From NCBI GenBank assembly GCA_029239575.1, contig JARBUP010000218.1:1-5086 (forward strand): 5,086 nt of DNA. The letters are read 5' to 3'. Source of the DNA: Bacillota bacterium (GTDB lineage Bacteria > Bacillota > Clostridia > Tissierellales > Sedimentibacteraceae). Each line of letters starts with the position of its first letter. Position 1 is the stretch's first letter. Below are positions 1 to 5,086 of this stretch, piece after piece. Under the pieces are notes generated by a model. That model searched no databases and had not been told where the DNA came from. It saw only the letters and a list, made by a program, of their open reading frames with translations. Position numbers and translations under genes: made by a program.

Positions 1-1
1 A

Positions 2-49
2 TTAGCAATAGTTGAAAGAAAAGTAAATATTAAGGTTTTGTATATGTGA
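2..49 (+). CDS. Possible 3' end of an upstream gene (15 codons, partial)
   Basis: One forward frame is open from the window edge and reads LAIVERKVNIKVLYM before a TGA at 47-49; the other two forward frames stop within the first 15 bases. The residue mix (alternating hydrophobic and charged) would suit the end of a real protein. However, 15 codons is too short to tell from chance, and the minus strand is also open over most of this stretch. I cannot assign a function. If it is real, the upstream gene points the same way as sbcD and ends 172 bp before it. Confidence 0.25.
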   Translation, partial: LAIVERKVNIKVLYM

Positions 50-61
50 TAATAAAAAAGA

Positions 62-90
62 TTCTCACTTTAAAAATTTGTACATATAAT
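62..90 (+). promoter_or_regulatory. Candidate upstream sigma-A promoter (weaker)
   Basis: A perfect -10 hexamer TATAAT lies at 85-90, 17 bp downstream of TTCTCA (62-67), which matches 4 of 6 bases of the TTGACA -35 consensus. Transcription would start near 97, giving a leader of about 125 nt. Its start would fall on the -35 box of the better promoter at 94-122, so the two may be alternatives or this may be chance in AT-rich DNA. An all-AT inverted repeat (72-78 with 88-94) overlaps the -10 box but has no G-C pairs. Confidence 0.35.
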
Positions 91-93
91 TTT

Positions 94-122
94 TTGACTA
101 TTCCTAAATATTAAAGTATAAT
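94..122 (+). promoter_or_regulatory. Probable main sigma-A promoter of sbcDC
   Basis: The -35 box TTGACT (94-99, 5 of 6 consensus) is separated by exactly 17 bp from a perfect -10 box TATAAT (117-122). The upstream sequence is AT-rich, as favours RNA polymerase alpha-subunit contact. There is no TG extended -10. Predicted transcription start is near 129, which leaves about 93 nt of leader before the sbcD ATG. This is the best promoter in the window and is correctly placed to drive both genes. I see no GAAC-N4-GTTC type LexA/DinR box near it, so SOS control is not supported. Confidence 0.7.
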
Positions 123-133
123 TTTATATTGAA

Positions 134-164
134 TTAACTAAATTTAAGATTAATATTTAGTTAA
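134..164 (+). repeat. Perfect 10-bp inverted repeat in the sbcDC leader
   Basis: TTAACTAAAT (134-143) and its exact reverse complement ATTTAGTTAA (155-164) flank an 11-base spacer. It starts about 5 bases after the predicted transcription start of the 94-122 promoter. It could form an RNA hairpin at the 5' end of the mRNA, possibly stabilising it, or act as an operator for a dimeric repressor. Only one pair in ten is G-C and no T run follows, so it is not an intrinsic terminator. An 8-bp palindrome AAAGCTTT (164-171) abuts it. No known regulator site is recognised. Confidence 0.5.
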
Positions 165-208
165 AAGCTTTAAAAGACAACAATTGAAGAAATTAGAAAT
201 TTAATTTT

Positions 209-213
209 GGAGG
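209..213 (+). promoter_or_regulatory. sbcD ribosome binding site (decides the start)
   Basis: GGAGG sits 8 bases before the ATG at 222, an ideal spacing. The frame also allows a TTG start at 207, but that codon directly touches this Shine-Dalgarno and has none of its own, so the ATG at 222 is chosen. The resulting N-terminus, MRILHTSDWHLG, is the usual SbcD beginning. A weak AU hairpin (189-195 with 202-208) ends immediately before the site. Confidence 0.85.
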
Positions 214-221
214 AAGCATAT

Positions 222-1445
222 ATGAGAATTTTACATACATCTGACTGGCATTTGGGTAAAAATTTAGAAGGCTATAGTCGTATGGATGAGCAGGAAGCTT
301 TTCTTAATGACTTTATAGATATAGTTAAAAATAATAATATAGATTTAATAATAATTGCAGGTGATGTTTACGATGGTCCTAATCCACCTGCAAGAGCAGA
401 AAAAATGTTTTATGATACTTTAAAGAAATTATCTTGTAATGGTGAAAGATTAACATTAGTTATAGCAGGAAATCATGATAATCCAGACAGACTAATAGCT
501 GCAGGTCCATTAGCTAAGGACCATGGAATTATTATGCTTGGCACTCCTAAATCAGTAGTTGATGTTGGAGAATACGGCAATCACAGAATCATAGATTCAG
601 GAGAAGGATTTATAGAAATAGAAATGAATGGTGAAAAAGCTGTAATTCTGTCTGTTCCATATCCAAGTGAAAAAAGATTGAATGAAGTTTTATATGAAGC
701 TATGGATGATGAAGAAGAAAGATTAAAGTCATATGGTGACAGAATCAAAATGTTATTTGATTCATTAAAAGAAAAATATAGAGATGATACTATAAATATA
801 GCTGTTTCCCATCTTTTTGCAATGGGAAGTGAAGAAGCAGGGTCAGAAAGAAATGTTCAACTTGGCGGAAGTTTTATAGTTGACGGAAGTTGTTTCCCTG
901 ATAATGCCCAATATGTTGCGTTAGGTCATGTTCATAAACCACAGATAGTTCCAGGAACTAAGAAAAAAGCAAGATATGCTGGATCACCTATTCATTATAA
1001 TAAGAAAGAAATTAGTTTTAAGAAAAAATGTTTTATTGTTGATGTAAAAGCTGGTGAAGAATGTAATATAGAAGAATTTGAATTTAAAGTGTACAAGCCA
1101 ATTGAGATATGGAAATGTGAAAGCATTGAGCATGCCATTAAAAAATGTGAAGAAAATAAAGAAATGCATTGCTGGGTTTACTTGGAAATTACAACTGATA
1201 GATATATTAGAGAAGATGAAATAAAACTAATGAAAAACACTAAGAGTGATATTCTTGAAATTACTCCTAAAATTATTGGAGAGGATTTAGTAGAAATTGA
1301 TATGAGTAGTTTTTCAGAAAAATCATTTGAAGATATTTTTAAAGATTTTTATATGAAAGAAAGAAATGTTGAGCCGCAAAAAGAAGTGGTGGATATACTT
1401 TTATCTGTTTTACAAGAGGGGGAAGAAGATAATGAAGCCAATTAA
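222..1445 (+). CDS. sbcD: Exonuclease SbcD, Mre11-like nuclease subunit of SbcCD
   Basis: Cytoplasmic metal-dependent phosphoesterase subunit of SbcCD. From the family, the complex has ATP-dependent 3'-5' double-strand exonuclease activity and ATP-independent single-strand endonuclease activity, opening DNA hairpins and processing blocked ends. The 407-residue product has the calcineurin-type metallophosphatase motifs in order: D8-W-H10 in HTSDWHLG, D48 in AGDVYD, N84/H85 in AGNHD, H197 in VSHLF, and H236/H238 in LGHVH. H85 is the expected catalytic histidine. The nuclease domain covers about residues 1-270. The rest is the SbcD C-terminal/capping and SbcC-binding part, ending in an acidic tail. 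Length fits the family (E. coli SbcD is about 400 aa). No signal peptide or membrane segment is seen. It is first in the operon, and its last 14 bp overlap sbcC. No key residue is missing and there is no frameshift. Confidence 0.96.
   Translation: MRILHTSDWHLGKNLEGYSRMDEQEAFLNDFIDIVKNNNIDLIIIAGDVYDGPNPPARAEKMFYDTLKKLSCNGERLTLVIAGNHDNPDRLIAAGPLAKDHGIIMLGTPKSVVDVGEYGNHRIIDSGEGFIEIEMNGEKAVILSVPYPSEKRLNEVLYEAMDDEEERLKSYGDRIKMLFDSLKEKYRDDTINIAVSHLFAMGSEEAGSERNVQLGGSFIVDGSCFPDNAQYVALGHVHKPQIVPGTKKKARYAGSPIHYNKKEISFKKKCFIVDVKAGEECNIEEFEFKVYKPIEIWKCESIEHAIKKCEENKEMHCWVYLEITTDRYIREDEIKLMKNTKSDILEITPKIIGEDLVEIDMSSFSEKSFEDIFKDFYMKERNVEPQKEVVDILLSVLQEGEEDNEAN
1417..1422 (+). promoter_or_regulatory. sbcC ribosome binding site, inside sbcD
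   Basis: AGGGGG lies within the last codons of sbcD, 9 bases upstream of the sbcC ATG at 1432. It supports that start over the ATG at 1366, which would add 22 residues rich in Lys, Trp and Tyr that merely read sbcD codons out of frame. Because the site is covered by ribosomes finishing sbcD, and the sbcD stop (1443-1445) lies just past the sbcC start, translational coupling is likely and would help balance the two subunits. Confidence 0.8.
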
Positions 1446-4400
1446 TCTTAAAATAAAAGGATTAAACAGTTTTATAGACAGTCAGGAAATAAATTTTGAA
1501 AGATTAACTGACAAAGGATTGTTTGGTATATTCGGACCCACTGGTAGCGGAAAGTCAACCATATTGGACGGTATTACTTTAGCTTTGTATGGAGAAGTAG
1601 CAAGAAAAAGTTCTAATTTCATGAATACAAATTGCGATTCTTTAAATGTTAGCTATGAATTTCAAATGTCTGAAAAAGAAATAAAACGCTACAGAATAGA
1701 CAGGGAATTTAAAAGGGACAACAAAAATGGCGGTATAAAAACAAAATCTGTTAAAGTCATAGATATAACATATGGAAATGAAGAGATATTAGAAGAAGGT
1801 GTTAAGGCTGTAAATGATAAGTGCGAAGAAATCATCGGATTAAAACTTGAAGATTTTACAAGAACTGTTGTTTTGCCTCAAGGGAAGTTCAGTGAATTTT
1901 TAAAACTCGAGGGAAAAGAAAGAAGAAACATGCTTGAAAGATTATTCAATTTACAGAGATACGGGGATGGTTTGTCATCAAAATTATCAAATAAAATCAA
2001 AGAACAAAGACAAAAGTCCAATTTGCTCGAAGGTGAGCTTAAAGGTTTTGAAAATATAAGTGAAGAAGTTTTAATAGAAAAAAGAAATGTTTTAACAGAA
2101 ATAAAAGAGCAATATAAAAACTGCCAAACACAGCTTGAAACTGCAGAAGATGAATTTATTAAAGGAAAAGAATTGTGGGACCTTCAAAATGAAATGAAAG
2201 CCCTGGAAATCAGAAGAATACAGATTTTAGAAAAAGAACAAGAAGTAAACGAAAGCCAAAGAAAATTAATATCTGGCGAAAGTGCTTTAAAAGTTAAACC
2301 ATATATTGATAGTCATGATAGTACATTAAATCAAATTGAATTAGCTAAAAAACAACTTAATTATTTATCGGAACAAGCAGAAATTATTAAAAAAGAAAAA
2401 GAAAAATCAGAAACTGCATTTGAAACAATTAAATTTAAAAAAGAAAATGAAGTTCCACAGCTAAAAGTCAAGGAACAGAAAGTAATAGATGCAATAGAAG
2501 AAAGCATTGTTTTAAAGGCGTTAATAAAGGAAAAAAGTATTTTATCAGAAGAAATTAAAAAGCTTGAAGAAAATTTCTTAGTTGGAAATAGTAAAATAAA
2601 AAATAATGATATTTATATTAAAAATATAAGTGATGAAATAAAAAACAGGGAAATAATATCTGAATCACTAATAATAGATGAAGAATACAAGAAAAAGGTA
2701 AATGATGGATTAGTTGTGTTAAGTTCATACGAAAACCTTGTATTGCAGAAAAAAACCCTGTCTAAGGAAATTAATAAAACTACTTCATATATTGAGGAAA
2801 CTTTAAAGAATACAGAAATATTATCAAAAGAACTTAGTGAAAAACATAATATAATTTTAGGTGATGAAAAAGCATTAAAAAAACTCATAGATGAATGCCC
2901 GGGAGATCAAAGTGCATTATTAAATCTTCAAGAAAATTTAGCCAATGTAAAGGATAAATGGAATAAATATAATGAATATAATACTACATTGAATAGTAGT
3001 AATAAAAATGTAGAAATACTCAAAAATTCTCTTGTTGTAAAGGGTGAATCTAAGATTGTATTAGAAAATGAAATTAAAGAATTAAACAGCAATATAAAAA
3101 AAATAGAAACAGAAAATATAGCTCATACACTTAGAAATGAATTGCAAGGAGGGGAATCATGTCCAGTATGTGGTTCTAAAGATCATCACAAAGAATTAGT
3201 TGAAATAATTGATTTAAGTAATTTGGATGAATTAATAAAAGTTTTAAAAGGCAAGGAAGAAAAACTTAAGAAATTAACTGTAGAAATAAATAAAATTCAA
3301 GCAAATATTGAAACAGAAACAGTAAATCAAGAAGATAAAGAAAAAAGATTAAAGGAATTAGGCGAAGATTTTAAAATTTATTCTGTTGAAAAACTTCAAA
3401 ATGAATTTGATAAATTAAAAATAGATATAAGCAATTACAATGCAGAAAAAACTAATTTAGAAAATAAAATAAAAGTTTTAAATGAAGAAAAAAATAATTT
3501 AAATATTAAATATAACAACCAAAACACAATATTAATTCATAATAGAGAACTTCTAAAAAAGTTTAATGATGATTTGAAAATAAAGAATGATGAATTTGAA
3601 ATAACAAACAATAAATTATTAGAGTTAAAGAAAGATTTATCAATAGAGGATTTCAAAAGTACAAGCGAAGAAATTTATAAAAAAGAAAAAGAAAGAATTA
3701 AAATAGAAAATGAAATAAAAATTCTTAGAGAAAATTTTACTAAAGCTCAAGATTTTAAAGAAAAACTAAACAAAGCAATAGGAGCTATAAATGAAGAGCT
3801 AAGCTCTAAAAACACCGCAGTAATAGAGAAAAATAAAAATATAAAAGAAAAAGAAGAAAGTATAAAAAATAAAGTAGAAGAAGAAAGCAATTTAGAAACT
3901 TTTAAAGAACAAATAATTAATGAAATTAAAAATATAGAAAAGCAATATATAGCAGCTGAAAGCAACAAAAAACAAATAGAAAACCAATTTAATGAGTGCA
4001 ATGATAAAAAAATATCTTCGCAAGGTAACTTAATAAGTTTAAATGAAAGAATTTTACAAGATAAAAATGCACTTCAAAATGCATTGGATGAACAAGGTTT
4101 TAATGATATAAATGACGCTAAAAGTAAATATATTACTAAATCTGAAATAGATAAATTAAAACTACAAATAGAAGATTATAAATCATCACTAAGTAAAATA
4201 ACTATAATGATGGACAACCTTAATAATAAAATAAACAACAGAAGCCTAACAGAAGAAAAATGGCTTGAAATACAAAATATAAAAAATGAAATATCTGAAA
4301 AATTAAAGCAATTAACAGAAAACAATATTAATTTAGAAACAGAAGTTAAAATTGTTGAAGAAAGACTTATTAATAAAAATGATCTTTTAAAGAAAAAAGA

Positions 4401-4926
4401 AGAACTTGATTATAAACTTAGTATGTTAAGCGATTTAGAAAGCTTATTCAAAGGAAAAAAATTTGTGGAATTTGTTGCAGCAAATCAATTAAAATATGTG
4501 TCCATGGAAGCATGCAAAAAATTAAAAGAAATAACAAACGGGAATTATGGATTAGAAGTAGATGAAAATGGTAAGTTTATTATAAGAGATTATAAAAACG
4601 GCGGTGCACAAAGGGACGCATCAACATTATCAGGTGGAGAAACATTTGTTGCATCATTAGCTCTGGCATTAGCTTTATCTGCTCAAATACAGTTAAAAGG
4701 TACTGCACCATTAGAGTTATTTTTCTTAGATGAAGGATTTGGAACTCTTGATGACAATTTACTTGAAGTTGTTATGGATTCCCTTGAAAGAATCCACAAT
4801 GATAAACTGTCAATAGGCATAATAAGTCATGTTGAAACAATTAAAAACAGAGTACCTGTGAAATTAATCGTTACAGCAGCTGAAGCAGGAATGGGCGGAA
4901 GCAAGGTTAGAATTGAGAGAAACTAA
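1432..4926 (+). CDS. sbcC: Exonuclease SbcC, Rad50-like ATPase subunit of SbcCD
   Basis: ATPase and DNA-tethering subunit that dimerises through its heads and zinc hook and regulates SbcD. The 1164-residue product is a complete SMC/Rad50-type protein. N-terminal head, about residues 1-180: Walker A GPTGSGKST (35-43) with K41, and a Q-loop at Q150 in VLPQGKFSEF. First coiled-coil arm, about 185-576: Lys/Glu/Asn-rich heptads. Zinc hook: CPVC (577-580), almost exactly central. Returning arm: about 581-1003. C-terminal head: ABC signature LSGGETF (1066-1072), Walker B LELFFLDE (1094-1101) with D1100 and E1101, D-loop GTLD (1104-1107), and H-loop H1133 in ISHVE. Length is close to other Firmicute SbcC proteins (about 1130 aa in B. 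subtilis) and longer than E. coli (about 1048), the difference expected in the coiled coil. The gene ends with tandem stops TAA TAA (4924-4929). The coiled-coil codons are more A-rich than the heads, explained by Lys, Asn and Glu content rather than transfer. Confidence 0.96.
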   Translation: MKPINLKIKGLNSFIDSQEINFERLTDKGLFGIFGPTGSGKSTILDGITLALYGEVARKSSNFMNTNCDSLNVSYEFQMSEKEIKRYRIDREFKRDNKNGGIKTKSVKVIDITYGNEEILEEGVKAVNDKCEEIIGLKLEDFTRTVVLPQGKFSEFLKLEGKERRNMLERLFNLQRYGDGLSSKLSNKIKEQRQKSNLLEGELKGFENISEEVLIEKRNVLTEIKEQYKNCQTQLETAEDEFIKGKELWDLQNEMKALEIRRIQILEKEQEVNESQRKLISGESALKVKPYIDSHDSTLNQIELAKKQLNYLSEQAEIIKKEKEKSETAFETIKFKKENEVPQLKVKEQKVIDAIEESIVLKALIKEKSILSEEIKKLEENFLVGNSKIKNNDIYIKNISDEIKNREIISESLIIDEEYKKKVNDGLVVLSSYENLVLQKKTLSKEINKTTSYIEETLKNTEILSKELSEKHNIILGDEKALKKLIDECPGDQSALLNLQENLANVKDKWNKYNEYNTTLNSSNKNVEILKNSLVVKGESKIVLENEIKELNSNIKKIETENIAHTLRNELQGGESCPVCGSKDHHKELVEIIDLSNLDELIKVLKGKEEKLKKLTVEINKIQANIETETVNQEDKEKRLKELGEDFKIYSVEKLQNEFDKLKIDISNYNAEKTNLENKIKVLNEEKNNLNIKYNNQNTILIHNRELLKKFNDDLKIKNDEFEITNNKLLELKKDLSIEDFKSTSEEIYKKEKERIKIENEIKILRENFTKAQDFKEKLNKAIGAINEELSSKNTAVIEKNKNIKEKEESIKNKVEEESNLETFKEQIINEIKNIEKQYIAAESNKKQIENQFNECNDKKISSQGNLISLNERILQDKNALQNALDEQGFNDINDAKSKYITKSEIDKLKLQIEDYKSSLSKITIMMDNLNNKINNRSLTEEKWLEIQNIKNEISEKLKQLTENNINLETEVKIVEERLINKNDLLKKKEELDYKLSMLSDLESLFKGKKFVEFVAANQLKYVSMEACKKLKEITNGNYGLEVDENGKFIIRDYKNGGAQRDASTLSGGETFVASLALALALSAQIQLKGTAPLELFFLDEGFGTLDDNLLEVVMDSLERIHNDKLSIGIISHVETIKNRVPVKLIVTAAEAGMGGSKVRIERN
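3160..3171 (+). other. Zinc-hook codons (CxxC) of sbcC
   Basis: These four codons encode C577-P-V-C580, the Cys-x-x-Cys that, in Rad50/SbcC proteins, supplies two of four ligands to a shared Zn ion joining two coiled-coil tips. The context GESCPVCGS closely follows the family pattern, with Ser where Pro is common before the first Cys. H585 and H586 follow closely. The hook lies five residues from the exact middle of the protein, as expected if the two arms fold back on each other. Confidence 0.9.
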
Positions 4927-4978
4927 TAATTTTAAAAATAAATTAACCTATATATGATATTTTTGGTATTCTTTAACT

Positions 4979-5007
4979 TTGGTTTGTAAATAACGAGCTG
5001 ATATAAT
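4979..5007 (+). promoter_or_regulatory. Candidate extended -10 promoter for a downstream gene
   Basis: A perfect TATAAT (5002-5007) is preceded by TG with one base between (TGATATAAT), the extended -10 arrangement. TTGGTT (4979-4984), 17 bp upstream, matches only the TTG of the -35 consensus, which an extended -10 can offset. Transcription would start near 5014 and run out of the window. It suggests the next gene forms a separate unit from sbcDC. The same bases form an inverted repeat, TTGGTTT (4979-4985) with AAACCAA (5008-5014), so an operator is possible. Confidence 0.5.
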
Positions 5008-5014
5008 AAACCAA
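4979..5014. repeat. 7-bp inverted repeat spanning the downstream promoter
   Basis: TTGGTTT (4979-4985) and AAACCAA (5008-5014) are exact reverse complements separated by 22 bases, extendable by one G-U and one A-T pair. The arms coincide with the -35 box and the predicted start of transcription. No T run follows, and the loop is long, so it is a poor terminator. It may be an operator or chance. Confidence 0.3.
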
Positions 5015-5086
5015 TGCTTATAACAATAAAATTAGTTATATAAAAAGAAGGGTTAAAGTATAACAAACAGTGAAAATGAAAAGCGA

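Larger units (their letters stand above)
4927..5086. other. Intergenic region after sbcC; no complete gene
   Basis: This AT-rich stretch runs to the window edge. It holds a promoter candidate (4979-5007), a weak inverted repeat over it, and an 8-base direct repeat TATAACAA (5019-5026 and 5059-5066). I see no GC-rich hairpin followed by a T run, so no intrinsic terminator for sbcDC can be called. Possible starts GTG (5070) and ATG (5076) are 8-14 bases from the edge. The nearest Shine-Dalgarno-like sequence, GAAGGG (5047-5052), is 17 bases from the GTG, which is too far, so a coding start here is not supported. Confidence 0.6.

Noticed and set aside
72..94. Inverted repeat AAAAATT/AATTTTT as a terminator of an upstream gene
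   Set aside because: The stem has only A-T pairs and would be very unstable; it also overlaps a -10 box.
101..215. Long-range pairing of TTCCT (101-105) with AGGAA (211-215) hiding the sbcD ribosome site
   Set aside because: Five pairs over about 100 bases is not meaningful, and the first arm lies upstream of the preferred transcription start.
207..221. TTG start for sbcD adding five residues
   Set aside because: The TTG overlaps the Shine-Dalgarno used by the ATG at 222, and the family N-terminus begins at that ATG.
984..1169. Minus-strand ORF of 61 codons inside sbcD
   Set aside because: It is the antisense of A-rich sbcD codons, giving a Phe/Asn-rich product with no recognisable domain and no separate ribosome binding site of note.
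1366..1431. A longer SbcC start at ATG 1366 adding 22 residues
   Set aside because: The extra residues do not resemble SbcC N-termini, there is no good Shine-Dalgarno before 1366, and MKPINLKIKG from 1432 is the typical start with a well-placed site.
2613..2888. Minus-strand ORF of 91 codons with hydrophobic, Phe/Ser/Leu-rich product
   Set aside because: It is antisense to the Lys/Glu-rich coiled coil of sbcC. AAA and GAA read backwards as TTT and TTC, which gives a false membrane-like protein.
3747..4001. Minus-strand ORF of 84 codons that looks like a small membrane protein
   Set aside because: Same cause: antisense of coiled-coil codons. The sense frame is a clearly conserved gene.
4927..4980. 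Intrinsic terminator after sbcC
   Set aside because: I looked for a G-C containing stem followed by a T run and found only weak AT palindromes such as TTTTAAAA (4930-4937).
5070..5086. Start of a downstream gene at GTG 5070 or ATG 5076
   Set aside because: No Shine-Dalgarno lies at a workable distance, and only a few codons are visible before the edge.

Overview
The window holds one complete, tightly coupled operon for the DNA double-strand-break/hairpin nuclease SbcCD (the bacterial Mre11-Rad50 complex), with short AT-rich intergenic flanks. The very low G+C content, A-ending codons (AAA, GAA, ATA, AGA), purine-rich Shine-Dalgarno sites and consensus-like sigma-A promoters suggest a low-G+C Firmicute, most likely Clostridium or a close relative. 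This assignment rests on composition and protein character; I cannot name a species.

Layout. Bases 1-49 may hold the last 15 codons of an upstream gene (weak). Bases 50-221 are a non-coding control region with a strong sigma-A-like promoter (TTGACT, 17 bp, TATAAT; 94-122), a second weaker candidate just upstream (62-90), a perfect 10-bp inverted repeat just after the predicted start of transcription (134-164), and the sbcD ribosome binding site. sbcD (222-1445, 407 aa) is followed by sbcC (1432-4926, 1164 aa), which overlaps it by 14 bp and has its own Shine-Dalgarno inside the sbcD 3' end. Bases 4927-5086 have no complete gene and no convincing intrinsic terminator. They do hold an extended -10 promoter candidate (4979-5007) that probably serves a gene or structured leader beyond the window.

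How the genes work together. SbcD is the Mn-dependent phosphoesterase subunit and SbcC the SMC/Rad50-like ATPase. Two SbcD bind the bases of two SbcC coiled coils, and ATP binding and hydrolysis by the SbcC heads controls access of DNA to the SbcD active site. The CPVC zinc hook at SbcC residues 577-580, almost exactly mid-protein, joins the coiled-coil tips. All key motifs are intact in both proteins, so the complex looks functional.

Novelty. I see no undescribed system here. The region is core DNA-repair content. The points worth a second look are small: the leader palindrome, an exact Shine-Dalgarno-like sequence inside sbcC at the hook codons, and the promoter-led, start-codon-poor 3' edge.
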